From: Nocardioides ganghwensis
GTDB taxonomy: Bacteria; Actinomycetota; Actinomycetes; Propionibacteriales; Nocardioidaceae
Reading direction: 5' to 3'
Assembly: GCF_014779655.1 (NCBI RefSeq)
Contig: NZ_JACXYX010000008.1
Span: 1 to 64,000 of the forward strand
DNA length: 64,000 nt
The position numbers were made by a program, and so were the translations under genes. This document shows positions 28,154 through 35,352 of this stretch, in pieces. Position 1 is the stretch's first letter; each line of letters opens with the position of its first letter. The notes beneath the pieces were generated by a model that was given only the letters and a program-made list of their open reading frames with translations, was not told where the DNA came from and did no database searches.

Positions 28154-29200
28154 CTAGACGTAGATCTCGGAAATGAGCTGGGTGACCCGGGTGGGGTCGT
28201 TGCTGTCGCGTTCGACCGCCAGCGCGTCTGCCCGTGGACTGCGATCGGTCCCCTCGTTGCCGAAGTACGTGAGTGGGGTCGGGCTCGCGTCGGCCGAGGT
28301 GATGCTCCCGTCGCGCTGGTTGCGGTACCTCCGGGTCGTCCAGCGGTTGCGAAGGTGCATCTCGAAGACCCGGGTCGGAGTTCGCACGGTGCCGTTCGCG
28401 TTGGCGAAGCTGAAGGCGTTGTCGTCACTCCGCCGGGGTGCCAGCCGGATGATCGCGACGACGTCCGGTGGGACGCCCGGGGTCTCCGACGGCCGAACTC
28501 TCGTGATCGTGGCGAGCTCGACACCTCGCGGTGGTGCGCCTGTCGATCCGGCGGGCGGGACAACGGCGGGGACGTCGCCCTGGTGCACGTACACGGGGAG
28601 CTCCGATCTCGCGCCGAGCACGTGGAACGGCGCCCCGGGGGGGTCGCCTGTGAGCTGACGCACCTGGTTCCCCGAGGTCACCAGGGCCTCGACACCGTCG
28701 CCTGCCGTCGACCCTGCGTACTCGGTCGAGAGGAAGAGTCGTTTGGCCGCACCGTTCCCGCGTCCGGCACCCGTGAGGTTCGACAGCACGGGGACGTTGG
28801 CCTTGTAGCGGTGGATCGTGCCGTCTGCGGGGTCGGCGACGTCCACGACGGTTTGTGGCCGCAGCGTCATCGCGGTGTAGGCGGTGTAGTCGAAGGCCGC
28901 CGCCCGGACGTGGAACTCGAAGGTCGAGTCGAGGTCCACCGCGGTGCGCTGTGGCACCGCCACGACGATGCCGAGGCCGGTGGCCCGGAAGATGCCCTGC
29001 ATCCCAGCGATGAGCTGGACGGTCCCCGCGGACGGCTCGACGACGAGGACCTTGCGAACGTCGTACGTGAGGAGGCGCGACGTCCTGGCCTCGTCGTCGG
29101 CGATGGCGCTGAACTCGACGGCACCCTCGTCGAGCCAGTAGTGATGGAAGACCCGGACCTCGAAGAGCCGGAGGAACACGGTCTGCAGCCGCTCGCCCAT
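28154..29200 (-). CDS. Unrecognised eCIS-operon protein, 348 residues
   Basis: I do not recognise a domain. The protein is soluble, without signal peptide or membrane segments, beta-rich at the N-terminus (VRVFHHYWLDEGAVEFSAIAD) and ends in a polar C-terminal third. It lies between the cap gene (DUF4255) and the sheath gene and starts with an ATGA overlap on the DUF4255 stop, so it is a fixed part of the operon. Position suggests a sheath- or cap-associated structural protein. A much larger upstream frame of 573 codons overlaps the DUF4255 gene and is not used. Confidence 0.7.
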   Translation of the reverse strand: MGERLQTVFLRLFEVRVFHHYWLDEGAVEFSAIADDEARTSRLLTYDVRKVLVVEPSAGTVQLIAGMQGIFRATGLGIVVAVPQRTAVDLDSTFEFHVRAAAFDYTAYTAMTLRPQTVVDVADPADGTIHRYKANVPVLSNLTGAGRGNGAAKRLFLSTEYAGSTAGDGVEALVTSGNQVRQLTGDPPGAPFHVLGARSELPVYVHQGDVPAVVPPAGSTGAPPRGVELATITRVRPSETPGVPPDVVAIIRLAPRRSDDNAFSFANANGTVRTPTRVFEMHLRNRWTTRRYRNQRDGSITSADASPTPLTYFGNEGTDRSPRADALAVERDSNDPTRVTQLISEIYV

Positions 29201-29826
29201 CAGGTCGCGCCCCTCGTGTGCGCGTAGTCCTGCACGACCTCGGTGATGAGGCCCGACTCCCTCAGGGCGGCGCCGGAGCGCAGCTCGAGTGCCCGCACGG
29301 CGTACAACGCGAAGGGGAACTGCTTGCCGCCGAGCATCCCCCACATGTCGTTGATCTCCTCCATGCTGGGAGACCAGAGGCTGACGACCATCCGGAACTC
29401 CGCGAGCCGGTCGCGGTCGTTGACCGGCGCACCGGCCGTCATCGACCCCGGGTGCACGTTCTCGTGGGTGAACACGGTGCGGGACTGGAAGAACAGCAGG
29501 GCCCGAGACAGCGCACGCAGAGCATCGTCGTAGTCGGTGTGCGTGGCAGCCACCAGCATGGCGAGGTTGAGGACAATCGGAGGGTTCTCGTGGCGCACCC
29601 TGAGGGACGCGTCGTCGCGGACATAGGTCTGCCCGTTCCTGAGGGTGCGCTCCTCCTGGATGTTGACCAATGACATCAGCACCCGGTTGCGGCCCTGGCC
29701 GTTGCCCTGGCTGCCGGCCGACACTTCCGCGACGTTCCCTAGCTCCGCGTGCGGCGAATTGCCGCCGAAGCTTCCGAGATTGCGCTCGAGCTCGTTCTTG
29801 ATGATCGTCATGCCGTGCGCGATCAC
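29200..29826 (-). CDS. DUF4255 tail terminator/cap protein (Afp16/Pvc16-like)
   Basis: A 208-residue protein with the DUF4255 pattern: an N-terminal helix (IKNELERNLGSF), VLMSLVNIQEERTLRN, a VVSLWSPSMEEINDMWGML block and LYAVRALELR. Pvc16/Afp16 proteins of this family cap the distal end of tube and sheath and stop elongation. The GTG at 29826 is used; an ATG five codons in is possible. Confidence 0.88.
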   Translation of the reverse strand: MIAHGMTIIKNELERNLGSFGGNSPHAELGNVAEVSAGSQGNGQGRNRVLMSLVNIQEERTLRNGQTYVRDDASLRVRHENPPIVLNLAMLVAATHTDYDDALRALSRALLFFQSRTVFTHENVHPGSMTAGAPVNDRDRLAEFRMVVSLWSPSMEEINDMWGMLGGKQFPFALYAVRALELRSGAALRESGLITEVVQDYAHTRGAT

Positions 29827-29874
29827 GTCGCCACCGCCGTGCTCTGGGCCGAGACGCCGGTATCCGCGGGACCA

Positions 29875-30093
29875 CTAGCCATGACGTCCACGCTCCCAGC
29901 GCCGAGGCGTGACACCGTCCGCGTCGAGGTCCGCCTCGATGCGGGCCTGCACCTCCTCGAACGAGCCCACGTATCCCTCCTCGGCGATCGACAGGTCACG
30001 CAACCGGCCGCGGACGATGGCCGGCAACGAGTCGATGACCCGCCGTTCGATCCAGACGTCGAGCAGGTATCTACGTCTCCACTGAGGGACCAC
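29875..30093 (-). CDS. Small hypothetical protein, first gene of the eCIS operon
   Basis: A 72-residue basic/acidic protein (WRRRYLLDVWIERRVIDSLP, then VGSFEEVQARIEADLDADG). I do not recognise it. The GTG at 30093 has a GGAAAGG site nine bases upstream and is preferred over the GTG at 30123, which would put the start codon inside a perfect 20-bp palindrome. It stands at the head of the injection-system operon, 49 bases before the DUF4255 gene, so it could be a regulator, chaperone or structural accessory. Confidence 0.55.
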   Translation of the reverse strand: MVPQWRRRYLLDVWIERRVIDSLPAIVRGRLRDLSIAEEGYVGSFEEVQARIEADLDADGVTPRRWERGRHG

Positions 30094-30119
30094 CCAATGC
30101 GCCTTTCCACGACTGCCGT

Positions 30120-30139
30120 ACACCCTCGCGCGAGGGTGT
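30120..30139. promoter_or_regulatory. Perfect 20-bp palindrome between SARP gene and eCIS operon
   Basis: ACACCCTCGCGCGAGGGTGT is its own reverse complement. It sits 27 bases upstream of the first eCIS gene and 69 bases downstream of the SARP stop. As DNA it could be an operator for a dimeric regulator; as RNA it can fold into an 8-bp stem with a GCGC loop and might attenuate read-through. There is no T-run after it, so a simple terminator is less likely. Confidence 0.5.
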
Positions 30140-30207
30140 CACCGTGGCGTCTCGATGACGGCGAGCCGCCATCACGGGTGCGTCACGACCGAACCCTGGA
30201 GTGGGCG

Positions 30208-31077
30208 TCAGCCCATCTGGCGCAGGTGCTGGAGGGCTCGATCGACAACGATGGCGAGCCGGTCCACCTCGCGGCGCGCACGCTCGAGGTCAGTCCGCAG
30301 CGCCGAGAGCGACGGCGAGAGGGCGGAGTCGCCGTGACGCAGCCGGGCGTACAGCCCGATGGTCTCCGGCAGCGGGTCTGTGCCGAGCTCATCGAGCAGG
30401 ACCTGTCGGCACCTCTCGAACTGACGCTCCACCAAGTCGTCTCGCCCGGCGGCGGCGTACGCCGTCATCAGGTGACGGTGGACGTCCTCCCGGAGCGGCT
30501 CCATGGCCAGGGCGAGCTCGCCAAAGCGCCGAACCTTGAGGTGCGCACCCTGCTTGCCGTGATGGACGACAAGATAGTCCAAGGCGGTCAGGTACATCGT
30601 CTCGATTCGCGTGCGCTCGGCAAGGACCCACTCGTCGACGCAAGGCTCTATCAGCTGCCCGCCATGGAGGGACACCGCACGCTCCAGTCGGGAGGCGAGG
30701 TCGGCAGTCAGCGCATCGGGCGGTGCCTCCAACGCGGGCGCGACGAGGCCCTCGAAATCCTGTGTGTCCAGGGCCATCTCTACCGTGGGACTCAGCCGCA
30801 TCCTGTCGTCGCGCGTGCACTTGACGAGGTCAACCCCGGTCGCCGTCCGGACCTCGGTGCGCAGGCGCCACAGTGCCGTGCTGAGGCGACGTCGTGCGAC
30901 GGGCTCCGGACAATCGGCGAACAGCTGCGCTGCCGCGACCTGACGTCGTTGCCCGTCCTCGGGCGCGAGTGCCAAGTAGGCGCAGAGCAGCGATGTCCCC
31001 GGGGACAACGGGATCGGTCCTGTGGTTCCGATCAAGCGCGGCATTCCCAGAAGAATGAGTTCGAGACGCTCAGTCAT
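30208..31077 (-). CDS. SARP-like/BTAD transcriptional regulator
   Basis: A 289-residue protein that begins MTERLELILLGMPRLIGTTG, a winged-helix start of the SARP/AfsR type (LLCAYLALAPEDGQRRQVAAAQLF, RRRLSTALWRLRTEV), followed by a bacterial transcriptional activator domain of TPR-like helices (HRHLMTAYAAAGRDDLVERQFERCRQVL, then LDELGTDPLPETIGLYARL). SARPs activate nearby operons by binding direct repeats near the -35 region. It lies just upstream of the eCIS operon on the same strand, 114 bases before its first start, so it is the obvious candidate activator. The ATG at 31077 follows a G-rich run; longer upstream starts lack a site. Confidence 0.85.
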   Translation of the reverse strand: MTERLELILLGMPRLIGTTGPIPLSPGTSLLCAYLALAPEDGQRRQVAAAQLFADCPEPVARRRLSTALWRLRTEVRTATGVDLVKCTRDDRMRLSPTVEMALDTQDFEGLVAPALEAPPDALTADLASRLERAVSLHGGQLIEPCVDEWVLAERTRIETMYLTALDYLVVHHGKQGAHLKVRRFGELALAMEPLREDVHRHLMTAYAAAGRDDLVERQFERCRQVLLDELGTDPLPETIGLYARLRHGDSALSPSLSALRTDLERARREVDRLAIVVDRALQHLRQMG

Positions 31078-31153
31078 CGGCCCCCCCAAGATGAACGACG
31101 CGCTAACCAAACTAGAGGCTCTCCGCGTGGGCACGCCAGATCGATCCACTCGG

Positions 31154-31168
31154 GACAAGTAACTTGTC
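31154..31168. promoter_or_regulatory. 15-bp palindrome upstream of the SARP gene
   Basis: GACAAGT-A-ACTTGTC is a perfect inverted repeat with a one-base centre, 77 bases upstream of the SARP start and about 390 bases before the divergent NYN gene. It has the shape of an operator for a dimeric repressor. I do not see a second copy in the neighbouring intergenic region. Confidence 0.45.
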
Positions 31169-31561
31169 TAGACCGCCGGACATCCTTGAGACATCCTCAT
31201 TTACGGCGGCTGGGGATCGGGCGACGGCGGTGCTCCGGGCTTGCCAGCTCCGGACTGGGGTCGCGAGCCAAGAACACGTAGCTTGCCGCGGAGCTGAGGG
31301 CGATCATGCAGGCCCGCGGCTCCGTCTGACGGACCTGCGCGACACCCGGATCTCGGCTAAGGCCGGACCGTCGGTCCGCGACAAAGGCACTCTTTGCACG
31401 ATCGTGGCCGACGACTCGTTCATCAAGCGAACTCGGACAAACTCTCAAGTTTCATCGAATCCTCCTCCGCGTCCCGTCCTCCGGCCGAAGGTGGGCGTTG
31501 AGGAGCAGCGGGCGTCCGTGGGGGATGCACGCATGTATTCGTGGGGGGACAGGGGCGAACA
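31169..31561. other. Divergent intergenic region
   Basis: No gene recognised. It should contain promoters for the NYN-domain gene to the right and perhaps part of the SARP promoter to the left. Short open frames here have no protein-like features. Confidence 0.4.
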
Positions 31562-32290
31562 ATGATCGCAGCAGTCGAGCGCGAGCCAGAACCCGACAGC
31601 GAGGACGAGCTGACCACCCTCGTCAGACGCTGGATCGCCAGGCCGCAGCCGGACCGAACCTGCAGCGAGGCGGCCACAAGCACCCTGACAAGGGTGCGGC
31701 CACCCACATCGCTGCCTACTCGTCGCTCGCAACTGATCGCGGCCGAGGCGCCGGTCGGGCTCGCCGAGGAGCCTCCCGAGCTCCCGCACATGCTTCCGTC
31801 ACCGCCGGAACTGGCACAGCGGCTAGCCCTGCTGGTCGACGCCCGGGCGACGCCGCCAGAGACTGCCGACGGCCTGTTGGAGGTCCTGGCCGGCATGGGA
31901 TCGATCACTGTGTGCCGCGGTTATGCCGACTGGACCCGGCCAGACATGGGCGAGTGGCTTGGTCTGCTGCGCCGGCACGGCATCCAGCCCGTGCATCACT
32001 TCTCCGAGGAGGGTGCCGACCTTGACGACGAGCAGGCGCTGGTGTCGATGTCCGTGGATGCGGTCGACCTCGCGCGCAACTCTGCAGTCGACGGGGTCGT
32101 GATCGTGGGCAACCCTGGCTCGATGGTCCCGCTGGTCACCCGGCTGCACGGCTCCGGTGTCCGCGTCGTCACCGTCGGCCCCGAGTCCACGCCGTACGGC
32201 GTGAGGGCGAGAAGTGACGACTTCATCGACTTCGCGACGCTGGCTGCTCGGCCGACGGAGAGCACGCGTGCGGGCAGGCACCGCGCCTGA
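31562..32290 (+). CDS. NYN/PIN-like nuclease domain protein
   Basis: A 242-residue protein. After a low-complexity N-terminal 70 residues comes a helical segment and then a Rossmann-like core typical of LabA/NYN proteins: VCRGYADWTRPDMGEWLGLL, HFSEEGADLDDEQALVSMSVDAVDLA, VDGVVIVGNPGSMVPLVTRL and VRVVTVGPESTPYGVRARSD. Classic NYN enzymes are RNases with conserved acidic residues; here D residues at the end of strand 1 and in the VDA segment are present, while the usual SGDSDF motif reads VGNPGSM, so catalytic loss is possible. The ATG follows an AGGGG site. Confidence 0.65.
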   Translation: MIAAVEREPEPDSEDELTTLVRRWIARPQPDRTCSEAATSTLTRVRPPTSLPTRRSQLIAAEAPVGLAEEPPELPHMLPSPPELAQRLALLVDARATPPETADGLLEVLAGMGSITVCRGYADWTRPDMGEWLGLLRRHGIQPVHHFSEEGADLDDEQALVSMSVDAVDLARNSAVDGVVIVGNPGSMVPLVTRLHGSGVRVVTVGPESTPYGVRARSDDFIDFATLAARPTESTRAGRHRA

Positions 32291-32379
32291 GCGATTGAAG
32301 GTGGGGCGCAAGGCCCGCAGCACCAAGCAGGTTTGGGTGGGCTTCCCACCTCACCGACGCCGAAAGGTAGGTCGTGCGA

Positions 32380-32652
32380 ATGCCGGATGTGATCAGCTCA
32401 GCGAATGGCCCCAGAGCGGGTCGACGCCTCGCGCTCGAGCACTTGGCGAGGTGCGCCACGTGCCGTAGGCGAACGCTGCACCAACGATTCGTCACCCTCG
32501 ATGCGATCGGCGACATGATCAGCGACGAGTCGATCTGCGTCCCGTGCGCGGAGCGCACCGCTGGACCCGGCTCGCCCGGCCCGCTGGCGATGATGAAGCA
32601 GGCACGTGATGCCAAGCCCAAGTCGCAGCGTTCTGGCCTCCGTCGCACATGA
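32380..32652 (+). CDS. Small zinc-ribbon-like hypothetical protein
   Basis: A 90-residue protein with two CxxC pairs 32 residues apart (CATC and CVPC), enough to bind one zinc ion. No family is recognised. ATG at 32380 has an AGGTAGG site eight bases upstream, better placed than for the GTG at 32374. It lies 89 bases after the NYN gene on the same strand and may share its transcript. Confidence 0.45.
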   Translation: MPDVISSANGPRAGRRLALEHLARCATCRRRTLHQRFVTLDAIGDMISDESICVPCAERTAGPGSPGPLAMMKQARDAKPKSQRSGLRRT

Positions 32653-32818
32653 CCGTGCGCCGGGCGGTGGGCGTAGCCCTGTGGAATGTCATGCGATGCC
32701 CGTCCATCGGGGTCAGCCGCAGCCCCTTCACAGGAGTGCTTGAAGAGCGCACAATCGGGGGACAACACACGGTGAACCGGGACCTCGGAGCTCGGTGGCG
32801 GCGGAGGAGTCGTGCTGA

Positions 32819-33742
32819 ATGGCCGAGAGGGAGCACGTCGTCGCGGCGTACGACGAGCCCGGCGCTCTGGTCGCGTGCGTAGCCAGCTTCGTCGCGGAGT
32901 CGCTCGAGAACGGCATCCCGGTCGTCACGATCAGTCGCACCGCGCACCGTCGTGCCGTCGATGACGTGCTGGCCGGCCTGGGGGCCGACCCGGTGGGTGC
33001 GAAGCGGGACGGCACCCTCGTCACCCTCGATGCCGACGAAACGATGAGCCTGTTCATGGTCGAGGGGCGTCCCGACCCCGCCCGCTTCGCGGCGGTCGTC
33101 GCATCCTTGGTGCCGACCGGCGGGGGTCCCGTCAGTGCCTTTGGCGAGATGGTGGCCTTGCTCTGGGAGCGCGGCGAGGTGGCGGCCGCCCTTGAGCTCG
33201 AGTCGTTGTGGAACACCGCTATTGCGGCGCAGCCCATCAGACTGCTGTGCGCGTACCCCGGAGAGCTGCTGTCAGGCTCCAGTCTGAGCGACGTGGCGCG
33301 GGCATGCGACCTGCACGACCGCGTCAGCCTCATCGGGGCCCACCCGGGCGCGGGCGACATTCCGCGTTGTCCTGACGCGGCCCTCTCCAGCATCCACCTC
33401 CCCGTCCCGGCGGCTGTCTCGTCCGTGCGTCACTTCGTCCGCGACGCCCTGACTGCCTGGGATCTTCACGCCCTGATCGGTGACGTCACGCTGGTCACCT
33501 CCGAGCTCGCCACCAACGCCATCACGCACGGCAGCTCGCCCTTCCGGACGTCGCTCACTCGAGCCGACGGCGTCGTGCGCGTCGCCGTCGAGGACAGATC
33601 AAGAGCCTGGCCCGAGCGGCACCACGCACGTCCGGGCGACCAGGACGGCCGGGGCATGGCCATCGTGGCGACGCTGTCGCTGCGGTCCGGCTGCGAGTCC
33701 ACCCCCGGCGGCAAAGTCGCGTGGGCCGAGCTGAACATCTGA
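32819..33742 (+). CDS. MEDS-domain sensor fused to an anti-sigma-type ATPase
   Basis: A 307-residue protein. Residues 1-165 match the MEDS (DcmR-like sensory) domain: EHVVAAYDEPGALVACVASF, VVTISRTAHRRAV, LVTLDADETMSLFMV, FGEMVALLWERG and LLCAYP. Residues about 190-307 form a histidine-kinase-type ATPase of the RsbW class, with the N box LVTSELATNAITHG and G box DGRGMAIVATLS. Such fusions act as sensors that bind anti-sigma antagonists or phosphorylate them. No sigma factor or STAS gene is adjacent, so partner and stimulus are unknown. A GGAGG lies about ten bases before the ATG. Confidence 0.85.
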   Translation: MAEREHVVAAYDEPGALVACVASFVAESLENGIPVVTISRTAHRRAVDDVLAGLGADPVGAKRDGTLVTLDADETMSLFMVEGRPDPARFAAVVASLVPTGGGPVSAFGEMVALLWERGEVAAALELESLWNTAIAAQPIRLLCAYPGELLSGSSLSDVARACDLHDRVSLIGAHPGAGDIPRCPDAALSSIHLPVPAAVSSVRHFVRDALTAWDLHALIGDVTLVTSELATNAITHGSSPFRTSLTRADGVVRVAVEDRSRAWPERHHARPGDQDGRGMAIVATLSLRSGCESTPGGKVAWAELNI

Positions 33743-33864
33743 CCCGGCGCGGATCGGCTGCCAAGAACATCCGAGAAGGGGCGGGGCTGTGCGGTTTGGC
33801 TCTGACGTCCAGGCACGTTGGACAGTCGGCAAGTTCGCAGTCCTGCGCGATCGTGATTCGCGGA

Positions 33865-35352
33865 CTAGGGGGAGGGCAGAGGACCTCCGAGGCGCGTGAA
33901 CACGGCCCGCGTCGCATCGAGGGCCCGCTCGTACTCGGTCGCGAACGTGGCGGTCGCCTCGACTGAGTAGTCGTCGAACTCGTGCGTCTTGCCCGACGAG
34001 AGCAACTGAAGTCCGATGTACTGCGTCAGCTCGAGATGCTCACGCAGCATATTCAGATGAGCCTCGCGGCGCTGCGGCGTGAGCGCGGCAATCCGCGGCT
34101 CCTCAGGCTCGTAGTACTCGAGCGCTGCCTGCAGCAGACCGGCGTACGACGCAAGCGTTCGGCCGGTTCGATCGTGCTCTGCGAAGAGCAAGGTCGCGTA
34201 GATCCGGAGCTGAAGGTGCACGACCGTGAGAGGAAGGCACTCGACGTGGCTGTCGAGGGCTTCGTCGACGAGACGCCCGAGATCGGCGGACATGGCCCGC
34301 AGACGGGCGACATCCTCGTCCTCGAGAGCGGGACTGAAGTCGAAATCAAACCAGGTTTCACGGTTTCCCGGCCGCAACAGCGAGCTGTCGCCAGCGATCC
34401 CAGCTCGGCTCAGGCCGCCGCTCGTTCCCAGCTCCTCCGGGGTGATCACGAGGAACCGTTCTGACACCCATGCTGTCAGCTCGCCCTCGGTCATCTCCGG
34501 AGGGGGACCCTGCTTGGACCAGATCACTTGTTCGCCGAAGAGTCCGCGAAGTCCCTCCTGCACCCCCAGATGCTTTCGCGTCTCCTTCATCGCGGCGGCG
34601 TCGAGCACCACGGTCACGCGGTCGCGGCGCCCGTCCACATCGAGCTGGGCAAGCTCCCAGAGCAGACTGGGCGTCGTCGACGAGACGTAGACGACGTAGT
34701 GATCCATCCGGTCCAGGAGATCGAGGACGCCTTCCTGCCACCTTCGGGCGTTGAGGTAGATGGCGCTCGGCCGCGCAACCACCCACCTGATGAGCTCTCC
34801 GTAGCCGTCGCTGAAGAAGTCCTGGGCGGTGATCGTGTCCCAGTACACGTCCTTCGGGCTGATGACCTTGAACAGCGCAACGTCGTCACCGAGCATCTCG
34901 GCCAGCTTCATTCCAAACGTCTGGGTGTGGTAGGTGGACGAACCCAGGGCAGAGCCCGCGCCGATCGACACCGAACCCTCGACGTCGTATCCCCGGAGGT
35001 ACAGCACCTGCTTGCCGTCGTACCGATTCATCAAGCGATTGTTTGCCGCTTTGTGGCAGGTCTGAACGTAGAAGTAGACGCCGAGAATGTAGGCGAGTTT
35101 CTCCTCGTCCAGCGCTCCGAAGTCGAACAAGACGTGTCGTCCCAGTTCGGTCGGCCGTGTCGGGGTCTCGATGAATCCGCGCTCGTGCAGCCGTTCCAGG
35201 CTCTCGGACGCGGCACCCAAGTAGTGGCGGAACCAAGTGTGCACGAAGTAGCCGAGAAGTGCCTTCGAGCCCCTGTCGAGGAGCTCGAGGTCGATGTCGG
35301 GAGACGGGTCGTCGTGACTGGGCATGAGGCGGTCAGTTCCGTCCGAGTTCAC
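33865..35352 (-). CDS. Rossmann/TIR-like protein of unknown function, third gene of the protease operon
   Basis: A 495-residue soluble protein I cannot assign to a named family. Residues about 120-290 look like an alpha/beta nucleotide-binding or TIR-like fold: VLYLRGYDVEGSVSIG, DDVALFKVISPKDVYWDT, a later SAIYLNARRWQEGVLDLLDRM and YVVYVSSTTPSLLWELAQL. This resembles the VLYLRSF-type sensor domains found in bacterial conflict loci. The C-terminal 200 residues are mostly helical. The GTG at 35352 overlaps the protease stop (GTGA); an ATG at 35325 is the alternative. It is the last gene of a three-gene overlapping operon with a protease and a hydrolase. Confidence 0.65.
   Translation of the reverse strand: MNSDGTDRLMPSHDDPSPDIDLELLDRGSKALLGYFVHTWFRHYLGAASESLERLHERGFIETPTRPTELGRHVLFDFGALDEEKLAYILGVYFYVQTCHKAANNRLMNRYDGKQVLYLRGYDVEGSVSIGAGSALGSSTYHTQTFGMKLAEMLGDDVALFKVISPKDVYWDTITAQDFFSDGYGELIRWVVARPSAIYLNARRWQEGVLDLLDRMDHYVVYVSSTTPSLLWELAQLDVDGRRDRVTVVLDAAAMKETRKHLGVQEGLRGLFGEQVIWSKQGPPPEMTEGELTAWVSERFLVITPEELGTSGGLSRAGIAGDSSLLRPGNRETWFDFDFSPALEDEDVARLRAMSADLGRLVDEALDSHVECLPLTVVHLQLRIYATLLFAEHDRTGRTLASYAGLLQAALEYYEPEEPRIAALTPQRREAHLNMLREHLELTQYIGLQLLSSGKTHEFDDYSVEATATFATEYERALDATRAVFTRLGGPLPSP

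Noticed and set aside
32649..32882. 77-codon plus-strand frame overlapping the small zinc-ribbon gene's stop
   Set aside because: It runs into the MEDS gene in another frame and has no family-like features; the ATGA overlap is probably chance.
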